Below, piece after piece: positions 1 through 12,474 of a DNA stretch of 64,000 bases. This DNA comes from Scenedesmus sp. ARA3 (Eukaryota; Chlorophyta; Chlorophyceae; Sphaeropleales; Scenedesmaceae). The position numbers were made by a program, and so were the translations under genes. The notes under the pieces were generated by a model that searched no databases, was not told the origin of the DNA, and worked only from the letters and a program-made list of their open reading frames with translations. Location: NCBI GenBank assembly GCA_004335835.1, contig RWJK01001770.1:1-64000 (forward strand). The letters are read 5' to 3'. How positions within the stretch are numbered: position 1 is the first letter of the stretch; each line of letters opens with the position of its first letter.

Positions 1-211
1 AAATTGCATTTTCTCTAGCAATCAGTGTTAAAGCTAGCATTCAGTGTTACAGCTGTGTTGAAGTCAGCAATCAGTGCAGTGCTTGGGTGTTGGATGCACT
101 GCTGATGCACGTGTATGTGCCAGCTCTCAAATACTTGCGGGGGTATGCTGTCTCATCCGTCACTGTATGCTGCTGGTGCTGTTGCTGCTGTTGCTGGCGT
201 CTCATCCACAG

Positions 212-1033
212 AAAACCCTGGGTGCGATCGTGCGCTCAACCCATGCAGTACCGTAGCAAACTCGGATGCAACCTGTAACGACGTCTTCAACTCGCCCCGT
301 TGGCAGACCTGGGAGCTCGGATACAAGTGTGCATGCAATGCCGGCTATCTGTGGAACCCCAGGGCATCAGGAAGCGACTTTAACTATATTGGGGAGTGTC
401 AAGGTGGGTGGAACCTAGCTTCTACAACAGCGCTGTTGTACGGCCACAGCAAGCTGCACTGCCACAGCATGCTGTGCACATACATACAGCCCTAGGGTGG
501 CATATGCTGAACACGCACTGCAGCGCACCTTGTGACGTGACGCTGCTCATTGTACACCATCACTGTGTCCACTACCTTGCAAATAATATAATGAAGCAGC
601 AGCAACACTGTCGCTGAGATTGTTACCGATACTGCTAAAACAGTATCTTTCTGCCACCGGCACCAAGGCGCAGTTTGCTGTGGAGTTGTGTCAGTGCTCC
701 AGGGTTCCGCCCCCTGATCTGCGCAGCAAAGTGCCAGCTTTCAACGTTGAGCTGTGGCCAAGTACCTGACCAGCTATTGCTTGCTGCCTCTGCTCTGCTG
801 TCGCCTTCACCACAGCAAACCCTGGAGGCTGCAATCCAGCGCAGAACCCCTGCGCCGGCGTAGCAGACTCGAACGGCAGCTGCACAGATGTGGCTGTGCA
901 GATGGGGTTCTCCACCCCAGTGCTTGCATACCAGTGTGCTTGCAACGCTGGCTTCGTCTGGTCCGTCACTGAAAAAGGGGACGGCAACACTGGCAGCGTC
1001 ATCGCTGTCGGCTCGTGTCGCCGTGACGCTTGA
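212..1033 (+). CDS. EGF-like repeat protein, 3' end (partial)
   Basis: Two exons are seen, 212-403 and 816-1033, the second ending in TGA at 1031-1033. Each encodes one cysteine-rich module of the same pattern: NPGxC, then NPC, a Cys-containing stretch, then YxCACNAGYxW or YxCACNAGFVW, and a last Cys. This resembles an EGF-like domain. Both exons begin with the last two bases of a codon and the first ends in phase 1, so they join as ...GECQ-ANPGGC... without frame loss. Such proteins are normally secreted or sit outside the plasma membrane. The N-terminus, any signal peptide and further modules must lie left of the window or in the first 200 bp, where I could not place an exon. Ligand and role are unknown. 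A TGTAA lies about 220 bp past the stop. Confidence 0.55.
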
Positions 1034-1252
1034 GGTACGCAGGCACGAGTGTGAACACACGTGTATGACGGAGTCTACTCGCTTTCAAGCCTACATATGC
1101 GGCACAGCATGCTGCGCACACCCAGCCATACCGCTGTAGAGTAGCAGATGCTGGCAGTGCACAGCGGCAGCGCTGCGCTTGTCCGTTTACAATGCAGTGC
1201 ACCTTGCACAGGGGTGCTGCTGGGTGCATGCGGCTGTCAATTTAAGTGTGGC

Positions 1253-1257
1253 TGTAA
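1253..1257 (+). terminator. TGTAA poly(A) signal candidate
   Basis: TGTAA, the usual chlorophyte polyadenylation signal, lies about 220 bp downstream of the EGF-like gene stop. It is a short motif and could occur by chance. Confidence 0.3.
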
Positions 1258-2402
1258 TGCAAACAGCAGCCTGTACAAGCCACTTGACATAAACCCCCCA
1301 GTAAACGTTTGCAAACAATCATGAGTTCTTGAGTCATACTGCAGTTGCAAGTGCTTGCCGGAGCTTCACACCGTTTGATGGTGACGCAGCGTCCTGCATT
1401 CAACCTCCCCAGCCATATTTGAAGCAAGAAAAATGGTTGATGAACATATCAAATGCCTTCCATGTGTTGGTCTACAAGGTTTGCTAACTGCCATGCTGCC
1501 GCCCTTTCTGCACTGCAGCAATCTGATTATTGAAGTTTCCTGGCAAACAGACAAGAATATCCTGCAGCACATATGCCAGACGTTTACAAAGAGGTCATGG
1601 CTGTATGAGGGCATTCCTTCCGTTGGCATGTGCACCATGGTATGCACCAATGACACTGGATCTGTGCAGAGACAACTGTTAGTGGGACGCCAACCCCTAC
1701 ATGTTGCGAGATCTGCAAGCGCACTGTTTGCCGCTGCTCTGCCTGGAGACGAAATTCTGCACACTGCCCGCGCAGACAGTTGTCGTTGTGGTCTTAGCAG
1801 AAGCAGTGTAGGATAAGCAGCTGCAGTGGAGCTTAAGGACGCGAGTTCAAGAAAATAATTTGCATGAGTTCTGATGAGTTGCACCTGCCCATTGTGCCGC
1901 AAGCTCTCTTTGTGACACCTGCAGGCGTAAAGCCGCATGCATGGGACAACTAGATGTTGGCCGAGCCGTGCTTCTGGTGCTTGTTCTCAGATCTTCGTGA
2001 ACGACGGGGTGTTTGCAAGCAATGGCCTGATGGTATGTCTGAAGACATTGTTTTTCTGCATGATCAGGTGGTTCAAGCAGCTAAGTTTTGATATACCAGA
2101 ACATTGACTGGACCGATTTGGCTCTTTCGTCAACTCGAGGCTGGCTTTGTCATTCTGCCCTTTCGTCATCATGTGATGCACTGCTTTGACCAGTGATGTA
2201 CTGCTTTGACCAGTGAAGTATTGTTTCAGCCTGAGCAGCCAGTGCCACCTGTCACTGTGTGGCACTTGCGCTGCACAATGGCTGTACGTAGTGAATTTGT
2301 GATGTTCTTGGTGAGGTCGATCAGGAAGGATGTGAATGTGGTTATGATGTGAGTTCACGTTGAATGTTGACAGAGAGCTGTGTTGAGAAACAGCGTCTGA
2401 TC
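1258..2402. other. Intergenic, no gene recognised
   Basis: The open frames here, the longest about 127 codons from an ATG at 1433, show no recognisable family, repeat pattern or splice partners. A direct repeat of about 21 bp, TGATGYACTGCTTTGACCAG, lies around 2172-2213. Confidence 0.4.
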
Positions 2403-2900
2403 CGTGGTTCCTAGTGAGTGAGTGAGTGAGTGACTACCCAGGCCGCTCTGCAGCTCCTGGGTAAGTTAAGGCTAAGAGGGTGTGTGTGGCCAGGGGCTGG
2501 TTCCTAGCATAATCTTTTAGGCGCTGCAGTGGCAGTGCAAGGGCACGCCGAGAATGGCGGCGGTTGCATGGGTTGTGCGCCGTAGCATTTGATTCACAGC
2601 GTTAGATATAGCACATAGTAGTAGCTTCGTGCAGAACGCGTTGCGACGATCTTGTAAGTGACTGACTTACAAGGCTTTGCTGTCTCAGTGACCTGCTAGC
2701 TAGCTATAGTGACAAACAAAACAGAGCACGGATGGTAAGCTAGCATCTGAGTTTAGCAAGGACCCCTGACCACACACACCCTTTCCAGCCGGAACGTGCC
2801 TTAAGCTTGGAGATGCAGAGCTGCCTGCAACCGGCAATGCAACCGGCAAACTTTCTTTATATGCAGAGCTGCCTGGGTAGTCACTCACTCGGTGATTTTA
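2403..2900. mobile_element. Inverted-repeat element candidate (MITE-like)
   Basis: Two stretches near the left end recur in reverse complement near the right end, in mirrored order. GAGTGAGTGACTACCCAGGC (about 2415-2437) matches the complement of about 2869-2891. GGGTGTGTGTGGCCAGGGG (about 2479-2500) matches the complement of about 2762-2783 with a mismatch. The arms differ by small insertions and no protein is encoded between them. This is the layout of a decayed non-autonomous DNA transposon or a long hairpin. I could not define a target-site duplication. Confidence 0.35.
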
Positions 2901-4148
2901 GCGAGGTTCAGCCACCCTCAGCAGCCTGCTACGCTGCGCCGCTGCATGCAGGTGTACGCACTGTACCATGCAGCATGCAAGCGCAGCCCTGCCCATGGGC
3001 AGGGACCATTACATGGAGAATTTCGCATATTGGACATCTCTGCATATTGTCATGAGTTGCTTTGCAAAAAAGCTTGGCATACTTAAATCACGGCGCACAT
3101 CACCATGTCGAGAGGCAGTTGAGGAACTTTGAGCGGTCACCTGCCAAATCAGCTATGGGTGGCTTTTGAAAAACAGTGAGCTGCTGTTTGGCTGCCTGTG
3201 CCGTTCTGACACCGGCTCTGTCAGTCGTTCAACACCTGGCAAAAGGACTCTACTTGTTACACCCCGACACTGCACGACACACTACACACGTAAAGACACC
3301 TCTGACATAACTATGGCTGCTTCGTCACCTTGGTAGTTACGTCCTTGAGTGACATCGACATGCAGTCAACTCCGATGACGATATCCTCAGCTGTATGTTT
3401 CTGCAGCTGGCACTCTAGCTCGCAACTTCGACACTGCAACTCCCTTTAAGCAACATCAAGCAACTTTCAGCAACTGCACAGGTGCATGCCAACACAGGTG
3501 CATGCCAACATGTGACAGCAGCACTGCCAACCAGGGCAACAGCAGCAGTACCAGGGCTTTCCACGGCCCTCACTGCAAGTCCCTGCTGTCAAGCTTCGCA
3601 GCCGACCAACGCCATCAGCCGCTCCATGGGCTGCAAACGCAGTGGCACCTGATGTTGGACACACAGAACATGAATGCTACACGAACTGATGCCAGACGTA
3701 CCGCATTGAACATGCCAGTAGTGGGGGTTTTCACCCCATGCAAACGAACATGTATACTGCCACGGATCATGGTGCCGTGGAGCACGAACGACAAGACAAG
3801 CTGCAACCATATCAGGCTTCAAAAGATGCGCATACATTGGGAGGCGTGCAGAATCTTGGCCAGAAGGCGATCTGCAAGCAACCTACATGCAAGCCTGTAA
3901 ACACAGGGGACGTGAAGGCATACCTGAGTTCTCAACTGGTGCTGCACCTGCATGTTTCATAGAAAGGGCCAGCTGCTACAGCCTGCGTACACAGCTGCAG
4001 CATCTGCTGGCCAGCTACAGCCTCCACCACCTTCTAAGCACGCTGAAAGATAAACCGATAAACCATCGTCAACCAACCACATATCCAACACAACGTGATG
4101 CCTGTGGCCTGGCTGGACACTTCAAAACGTGGCACTGTCAACCACAGA
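2901..4148. other. Intergenic, no gene recognised
   Basis: This region lies downstream of the SAM-domain gene, which ends on the minus strand at 4149. It holds one copy of a dispersed repeat (3246-3333) and a 16-bp tandem duplication, AGGTGCATGCCAACAC, at about 3480-3512. No coding pattern is convincing. Confidence 0.4.
3246..3333 (+). repeat. Dispersed repeat, copy 1
   Basis: About 88 bp match a second copy at 11975-12054 in the same orientation. Both run from GACTCT through a TTGTTACACCCCGACACTG core to ...CTATGGCTGCTT. This copy carries an extra TACACAC-type insertion. The pair brackets the SAM-domain gene. Confidence 0.6.
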
Positions 4149-5059
4149 TCAGTCTTCGTCGCCACCGTCGGCGGCTGGCGGCTGCGTCAGCTGCCGCGCG
4201 TGCCGCCGCATCAGTGCCATGGGCCCCTTGGGCACGCCCATGTCCCTGAAGTCTGCAGCATCCAGCGCTGCCAGCATCTCAAGGCTGTCCACCTGCTCAG
4301 CAGCAAACACATCGGCAAAATGACCCAGTCCCAGGCGCTGCAGCAGCTGACTTACAGGACTCCCAGAAGCAGCAACAGCAGCAGCCCCACTGCCAGACAC
4401 CACAGGAGGCACGCCTGCGCATGTGGCAGTAGTTGTGATGGCGGCTGGTGCCGGTGATGTGCGGGCTCCTGCTGGCGTGACTGGCACTGTGCTGCTGCTG
4501 CTGTTGCCAGCTGTGGTTGCTGCTGCTGCTGCTGCTGCTGCACTGGGTTCCTGTGCAGCTGCAGGCTGAGCTGTTGCCAGGTCAGCGTGAGTGGCCAGTG
4601 CCAGGGCAGGTGCCCTGGGGCTGCCTCCTCCAGTGACATCGCTCATTGACGCCTCAGTGGCCGCTGCTGCTGCAGCAGCAAAGAGGGTTGGTGCTGAGGA
4701 GGCAGGTGCGGGAGGCAGCTGCCAACCACCAAATGGCTGAGGTGGTGGAGATGACAGGGATGTTGCAGGACATGCTGGCCCTGCATTGATTTGTGCAGGG
4801 CCTTGGCTGACTGCACTGGCGATGATGGGGTCAATAGCTGCAGCAGCTGCAGCCACGTCGTGTGGGGTGGTGGCTGCAACACGGGGTGTCACCAAGCTGG
4901 TGTACTGCTGCTGCTGATGCTGGTACGTGTGTGCTGTTGCTGCAGCCATTGCTTGTGCAGCTGCTGCCACTGACGGGTCTATCTGGCCGGTGCTCTGCAG
5001 AACATCTGCGGCAGCGGCAGCTGCGGCTGCTGCTGGATTGAGCAAGTTGGGCAGCGCCA

Positions 5060-5090
<31 letters not shown>

Positions 5091-5489
5091 AGGTGAGGCT
5101 GAGGAGGCTGCGACAGTGGCCATGGATACTGGCTGGAATTCCCCTGCTGCTGCTGCTGCTGCTGGTGGTGGTGGTGGCGCATCCTCCTGCTGCATGTAAC
5201 ATTCTTGCATGGCTGCCTCCTCAACCTGTGTATCTGTCTCGTGGTGATTCTGCAATGCTGCAGCTGCTGCTGCTGCTGGCTGCACTGCATTGGGGCCGCC
5301 CCGAGTCCCCTGGCTGCCAAAATCGTCAGACCCAGGCGCCCCACTAACTTCAGCTGCACCCAGCGCTGCTTCATCTGCTGGAGCCATTGCCCCAGCGTCC
5401 TGCAGCTGCCTGCTGCGCTTGCCAGCTGAGCCTAAGCCCTCGCTGCCATCAATGCAGCTGCCACCTGGTCGCTTGGCAGGCACAGCACT

Positions 5490-5520
<31 letters not shown>

Positions 5521-5895
5521 TGCATGTCGTCTGCAGCACCAGCTGGAGCAGCAGCATTGGTTGCCAGCTGTAGCCCTGAGAGGCTCCTCATCTTGCTGCT
5601 GCTGCATACTGCTGCAGGTGTGGGTGGCAGAGGCAGCCTACTGTCTTGACGCGCTGGTGCACCGCACTCAAGCTGAAGGCTTGATGGGTCAGCGATTAGC
5701 TGCCTGCTGCCACCTGCTCCTGTGAGCTGTGTGCTGAGCTGCTGCTGCTGCTGCTGCTGCTGCTGTGTCAGAGGAGGTGTGCTGTTGGTGGCACCAAGAG
5801 GTGCAGCAGCTGCTGCTGCAGCAGAAGTGCCGCTGATGGTGCCAGTGCTAGCACCAGGGCTTCTCACGACAGGGCTTGCACTGACGCCATGGGCC

Positions 5896-5929
<34 letters not shown>

Positions 5930-8900
5930 AGGGTGAGCCAGCAGCACCAGCGGCTGCAGCTGAAGGCTGGTGTACGTGCCCACTATGAGAGGCAGCTGGC
6001 ACCTCCAATGTGCTCCCCTGCTGCTGCTGCATCCTGCGTGCCCAGTACTCTCGCTGCTGCTGCTGCAGTGCCTGCTTGCCCAGCCGCCGCTTTGCCTGCC
6101 GCGACGCTTCCTGGTCTGCCTTTGCAGCAGCAATCTCTGGTGGCAGCTCAGGGGAGCACAGCAGCTGCACCCTCATGCCACCCAGGTAGCGCACACCTGA
6201 GAACGGCAGTTACGCAGCAGGCAGCAGGCAACACAGCATGCCGATATCAGTGGTCAAACCCACAGAGAAAGGATTGCTTCACCTGGAAGTTCAGCCTACC
6301 ACGCCAGGCAGTCTGCTGCTGTTACTTGCAGATTGCTGCCGCGCTCTGCTGACAGAAACAAACAAGAAATGGCAAATGCATGTGCAGTGTCACAATGGTG
6401 ATGGACATGGAAAAATGACGTCGTCCAGGACACATGTTTGGCATACAGCAGCAGGGAATTTTAAAAGATGAAAAGGGCGCTGCCACCAGCTGACAATGCA
6501 GCAACATGATATTCTGTGCGCTCCTCCAACCTGCTGTTGGCCTTTAGCCACAATCATTGTAGTACCTGCCAAGCCCCACTCTGCAGATGCTGCTGAAGCC
6601 TGGCACAAATACACACACAGCACCTGAAGCCAGCACTCTTCTGCCTCACCTCTGAGCCACCAGCCCTGCCGTGCAGGCGCAGACCCCGTCAGTGCAAGCC
6701 CTGACAGCTGGTAAGAGCTGGTGCTGTGCTTGCCGTGCCGTGAAACGCTTACTCCGTGCTGCAGCTCCATGACACCTTGTGCTGGCGTGGCGGGCGTGGC
6801 ATCTTCTGCGTAGCGCGGCAGCAGCACCAGCTGCGCGCTGATGGGCCTGCTGCTGTTGGGGGCCATCTGCTGCAGCTCGGGCATGTGCACAGAGGCGAGC
6901 CTGGAGGGGATGTACATGAGCGCCTTCATGGACTGCATCTGCAGAAGGGGAGACGGTAGAGGGGGCGGCAAAAGGATGTCACACCCGGCTGAATGTAAGA
7001 AGCACTGTACTCGCTGCCTGCATTGCTGAGTAGTCAGGTGCTGTTGCGGCGCTAGTTGCTTAATGTGGACCTGACAGTGACACCGCACCGTGTGCATTTG
7101 GTGGCCGGTTGTGCTGCCTACAATGCCCACTTTTGACTCTTGCTGTTGGTCGGCTCAGAGGCCAGCACGCGACAGACCCTGAGCTGCAAGGAACTCAGCT
7201 AACGTGCAAATTAACTTGCGGCTGATGACGGCTGCTGCTGATGGCACTGCTGTTGAGGTACTACGTGAATGCTTTGCGGCACGATGCCACACAGCTGCCG
7301 CCGCAGGATTTTTAATTTTCGTCTCAGCCGTCGTGCTTATTCACGTGGTTCTGTCTGACGTGCCTTGCTTGAGCAACATGTATGCCAAATATATGGCATG
7401 CCAGCCAGCCAGCATGCGAGCATGCTGGGTGGTGTAACTGCCACTGCAACAACAAGCTACAGTACAAGCCAGTGGCTCAGCGATGTCATGCCTGCAGTGA
7501 TTCCAGCCACACATGTGTGCCTTACTCACCACTTTGACGAACGGACCATTTGTTGGCACGTTGACATTGCCGGTGGTAAACCATGCGCCAGCAGACTGGC
7601 TGCCTGCAGGGGCTGCTGCTGCTGCTGCTGCTGTCGGCATTAATAATGCTGACCCTGCTTCACCCCCCTGGTCTGCTGCACCCACTGCACCCCCAGCGGA
7701 CTCAGCACCACCACCACCACCACCCGAAGGTATCTCTTCAACTGACTCACCAAGCTCTGCTAGCAGTTGGTCAATCGCTGCGACTACATTACCAGCTGGC
7801 TGTGGATCTGCTGCAGCTGAACCAGCTGCAAATGCACCTCCAGCAGCAGCTGCCGCAGCCGCCACCTCTGCTGGCGCTGCGGCACGCTGCGCAGCTGCTC
7901 TTGATGCAGCAGATGGCCTGCCGCCACGCCTGCGGAACAGGCCCGCCGCCTGGCGCTCCCTGTTCTTTGCTCGCTTCTGTGCTTCCATGCTCTCTTTGGC
8001 AGCAGCAACCTCAGGGGGCAGCTCTGGGGAGCACAGCAGCTGGATGTGGCAGGCGCCCAGCACACGCACGCCTGCAGTGGCAGTACAGCAGGCAGGCAGC
8101 ACAGCAGGTGTTTGTCTCTGTGAGGGGTAGCATATGCAGATTATGCATGCGTGCACAAACAGGAGGTCAAGCTATGGCACAGCAGTAGAGGCAGCAGGCA
8201 GCGGCAGCAGCAGATTGCGCCATGCAAAAGCCAGCAGCCGAGCAGCCATGCGGCCCCACAAGGCGCGGACAGCAAAGTGTCAGTCAGAGCATCCGCCGGG
8301 AAGACAGGCTACATGGTCGCATGCTGAGGACAGGCAGACCAACCGCAAGGCTCTGCAATGCACATCCTGTGAGTTCAAGGCATGCAGTGCTCACCCCTCA
8401 GGAAGTAGCCATTCTGCACTGGCACAGAGCGGGCCAGGGGCAGGCCATTTAGGGTGTACACCTCAATGAGGCTGCGGGCTGTGCCCTTGTTCTTTCTAAT
8501 CGTGATGCCGTGCCGCAGATCGATCACCTGCACACACAGCATGATCAAGATGCAGCAAGAGGCACAACCGCAATGGCGAGTTGCTGTCAGCCATAGCAGC
8601 CGTGAAGCTGCCAAAACCAGTTGCAATGCATACACTGCTTGCACACCTGTTCAGCAACAAGGAACAGTGCTGTATCACTGTGCTGTACTCTAAGTCATTA
8701 AAGCTGCCTGGAAGAGTATCAATGCAAGAGGTCACTGTAAGATTGCAGTGTTACATGCCAGGTAGCTGCATTTTTGTGCGATTAACCTTCAATCAGCAAC
8801 AGCAGCGCTGCAGAACTGTGCCAGCAAGCACACAAAGCTTCGGATGCAACCCTTGTCGCAGCACATGTGGTGGCGCCACCAGGCTCTCTGCTTCCCAAAG

Positions 8901-9647
8901 CCACTTCCGCCTTCCGAGCAGGTTCCACTGTGATGCTGCAAGGCATGCATTAAACAGGTTGTGCCAGCTGCAGCACGCACCTGCTGTGCTGGTGTCTCTG
9001 GTGTGGCATCCTCTGCATACGGTGGCAGCAGCACCAGCTGTAGCTGTACCGCCTTTGTAGTGCCATTCTCCATCTCCTGCATTTGCTGCATGTGCGTAGA
9101 GATGAGCGATGCCGGCACACAGACTGCCACACTCATCTTGGACAGCTGCAAGCAGCGCAAGACACAACAGGCAGCACAAACAGCATATGTTAGAAGAACA
9201 GCAGAGAGTTGCTCAATTACGCCGCACACAACAGAGCAACGATGGCCATTACTGCAGTGCCTGAGTTGCTGGCAATCACATTTCTGCCATCCATATGGTG
9301 CAACTCCCAAACTGCCCAGTGGAGAGTTTGTGACCCAACGGACAGCTGTAGCACAGCTACAGCATGGTCAGCTGTGCTACAGCATCTGTACAGCAGCTGC
9401 AGCTGCCAGATAGTTCGAATGCCTGCTTTACTGGCAAAGGAACGCGACTCACCGCTTTTGCATATGGCCCCATTGTTGACACCTGCACGGCACCTCCTGC
9501 TGCAGCTGCTGCTGTTGCTAACGGTGGCAGCAGCCCAGCGACATTTGCAGGCGTCACACCACCAGCAGCAGCCGGAGAGAAGACCGAACCCAGCTGCTGG
9601 TTTGGTATGGAAGCAGCAGCCCTGTACCGTAGCTGGGATGAGACACC

Positions 9648-9693
<46 letters not shown>

Positions 9694-11523
9694 CTGCTGG
9701 GCCTGCCCCTGCGTGTCTGCTCACGAGGCACCACCACACCATCCTGACCCTCATCCTCCAGGCTTTCTAAACCTTCCTCCCCTGAACCCTGCTCATCCTC
9801 ATCCTCTGCTGTTTCACTGCTTGCCTTGTAACTGTCGTCCGCAGAGTCCGAGTATGCTGCTGCATCACGGTGGCTGTCATCATCATCGTCATTATCGTCA
9901 TCATCACCATCATCATGTGACCCCGACGCAGAGGCAGCAGCAGCAGCAGCAGCCCTGCCATGCTGCCTCTGCCGCGGGCGAAGCACCCTACGCTCAGAAC
10001 CCTTTGACAAGGGTTCAGTGGCCTCGCTTCCACCCCCTGCATCAGCATCAGCATCTGCCAGCCCGGTGGACCGCAAGTCATCAGCGTCATCACCTTCACC
10101 ATGCTGGTGCTGTTCACTGCCCAGCTGACCTGCCCAGTGCTCTCGCTCCTGCTGCTCTTTGTCTGCCCGGGTCTTGCGCCGGCTAGCCAGCATGGATGCA
10201 GATAGGTTAAATTTGGCAGCGGCCAGCTCAGGGGGCAGCTCTGGGGAGCACAGCAGCTGGATGTGGCAGGCGCCCAGCACGCGCACGCCTGCAGTGGCAG
10301 TACAGCAGGCAGGCAGCACAGCAGGTGTTCACACTGTGAGGGGTGGTATGTGCAGAATATGTATATGTTTTCCTGTGGTTACGCTCACTGGTGTGCAGAG
10401 TGGCTGCCGAAGACGCCTGTCTTGCACAATGCACATCACAAGGTGGCATGTACATGGCATGTGCCAAGCCTTGATAGCAACTGGCTCTCCAGCGGAATGG
10501 TACCAAGTGACAGCAGCTAGCCTAGCGCTCTGAGAGACAGAGCCATTGGTTGCAATCAAAAGTGCGATGCTGTGCTGAGCGCCACCCGTCAGATCACTGA
10601 GGCAGTGCCAGGCTGGCAGTTAGCAGCAACAGACCTCAACCAGCAAGGCCGGGAGTTGCATGCCGTGCAGTGCATGCCACTGACCTCGGATGAACCACTC
10701 TTCCTGGCAGGGCCGGCTGCGCTTCAACGGAAGCCCTGCCATGGTGAACACAGAAGTGTCGTTCTTCCTGTCAACGTCCTTGCGCAGTGTGATGCCGTGC
10801 TTCAGGTTGATCACCTCCTGCGGCAGCGTGTCCGAGGTAATATCGGAGGCACAGGCAGGCAGCAGCACCAGCTGCAGCTCGATGGACGTGCTGCCTTGTG
10901 CGCCTGCTGGGATGGCTGCGAGCGCTGGGAGGTGTGCGACCACCAGGGATGCTGGAATGCGGGCGCAGTTGGTGGGCGCCATGCGCTGCATCTGCGGCAG
11001 CAGCAGCAGCAGCAGCGGGGATGTCACGAGCAGCAGCAGCAGCAGCAGATCGGCCACCAACCAATCATTGTGTGTGAGTTGCAGCCACCAGCACGTGGCA
11101 TTGCTGTGGATGTAGTTGTAGGCTTCCACCAGCCTGGTGCTGCTGAGCAGCAGCTGCTGTCCAGGTGTCAAGCTGCTCACCGCTTCCACCTTAGGCCCCA
11201 GAGTTAATCGCTCGATAGGATCCATAGGGTAATATGCCAGCCCTCGCGCAAGTGAACTGGTGAAAGCTGTGAGTGCTGCTAGATCGCTGCGTCCAAGGTC
11301 GGCATGGCTCGCGCAAGTTCTGGGCGAAATTGTGGCAGCAAGGCGGTACGCTTCCAGGAACGCAAAGCAAAACGCTACTAGTAGAAGCAGATCGTGCGCG
11401 GATAGCCGATGGGTGGTTATTCCGTCGTGCCCCCGACGCACCAACAGTGAACTCGTCACGGGAGGTGGGTGTTGACCAAGGCAGGTCACTTGAAGGCCGC
11501 TTGCGAGTACGGTAACCTGGCAT
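4149..11523 (-). CDS. Three-module repeat protein with C-terminal SAM domain, about 1532 aa
   Basis: Nine exons read 11523-11442, 11377-11181, 10991-10685, 10288-9453, 9145-8981, 8527-8395, 8071-7530, 6938-6650 and 6196-4149; they sum to 4599 nt with all phases agreeing. After about 90 N-terminal residues with one hydrophobic stretch, a unit of about 120 residues occurs three times. Each contains xQLVLLPxxAxD, then LxHGIxxRK, GLPLxRS, WFxRG and finally GVRVLGACHIQLLCSPELPP. Each unit is followed by a low-complexity Ala/Gln or acidic tail, and the first two tails end in GPYAKA or GPFVKV. The last tail is long (poly-Ala, poly-Gln) and ends in a SAM domain, about residues 1463-1525 (LLQRLGLGHFADVF...DMGV). 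SAM domains mediate protein-protein or RNA binding. I do not recognise the repeated module, so no function is assigned. A start at ATG 11523 requires a 64-nt intron. Confidence 0.7.
9650..9693. repeat. (GCA)n microsatellite in coding exon
   Basis: About 14 GCA units lie inside the fourth exon of the SAM-domain gene. On the coding strand they encode a poly-Ala run. Confidence 0.8.
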
Positions 11524-12474
11524 GGTCAACGTGTTCGCCTCTTACTGAGTTGAACGTGTAATCTGTATAGGACGGCTGAAGCTGCAGCGCACAAGCCATG
11601 CTTGCATGTCGGGATTTGATCTGCGTACTGCGTTATCCAACGCAGGCCAGGCAGTGGCGTACTGCTCGCAAATCTCCCTTTGCGCGCAATATGCGGAGCA
11701 CACACTTGACATTTAAAAAGTTTCAACGTGCAGCAAATGTAGCTGGCGTGTGTTACGGCTGGGTGCCAGGAATGTCTGAAGTCGCTGCAGCAAGCAGCAC
11801 ACCAAGCTAGAGAGTTGAAAGCATATGTGCCCTAACACTTCCACGCCGCTGCTTGTGCACCCATGAAGAAGTCCTCAACGTTGCCTGTGGGTTCACCCCA
11901 CACTAGACGCTCCCGGCCCGCTAAGTGCTTTGCCCGCGCGCCTTCTTCAAGTCGGTGCGACACCATGTCATAATGACTCTCTTGTTACACCCCGACACTG
12001 CACGACACACGTAAAGACACCTCTGACATGACTATGGCTGCTTTGCCACCCTGGGAGGAGCGAAGCACAGCAAGTAGTGTACAACGACTCAGCACGACGC
12101 GTCAGCACTTGACACACTGCTTCTTGGGAAACAGCTCAGCTCCAGACCTCTCCTCGCTGCTATACACGCATGTTTGGTGTGGCCAGGTGCTCACAGGCGG
12201 GCCTGCAGGGCAAGGCAGACAGACAAAAGCAGCGGGTGAGTGGCGCTCGCAAGGCATTGATTTTGGAATCCAAGCTGCGGCATTGCAGTTCGTGAGCACT
12301 GCTGCTGCATTGGCATGCATCGGTATGATGCATCTTCTACCAACTTCAAGCAGCTTAAGCAAGCAGGGTGAACACAGGTTTGGGCTGACCCAGCTCTACC
12401 CTGATGCAACATCCATAAACAGTGACATCCAATGCTGCGAATGATGAGGCTACAGGTGACGTGTAATTGCTGTG
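11524..12474. other. Intergenic: upstream of SAM gene, downstream of LHCI gene
   Basis: About 950 bp lie between two minus-strand genes. The region holds the second copy of the dispersed repeat (11975-12054). I see no supported coding sequence. It should contain the promoter of the SAM-domain gene and the 3' UTR of the antenna gene. Confidence 0.4.
11975..12054 (+). repeat. Dispersed repeat, copy 2
   Basis: About 80 bp are nearly identical to 3246-3333 on the same strand. See copy 1 for the shared core. Confidence 0.6.

Noticed and set aside
1433..1816. 127-codon open frame starting at an ATG
   Set aside because: No domain, signal peptide or splice partners; composition looks like the surrounding non-coding sequence.
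9209..10186. 325-codon plus-strand open frame rich in Gln/His
   Set aside because: It is the antisense shadow of the acidic and poly-Ala exon of the SAM-module gene; CAG tracts keep all frames open.
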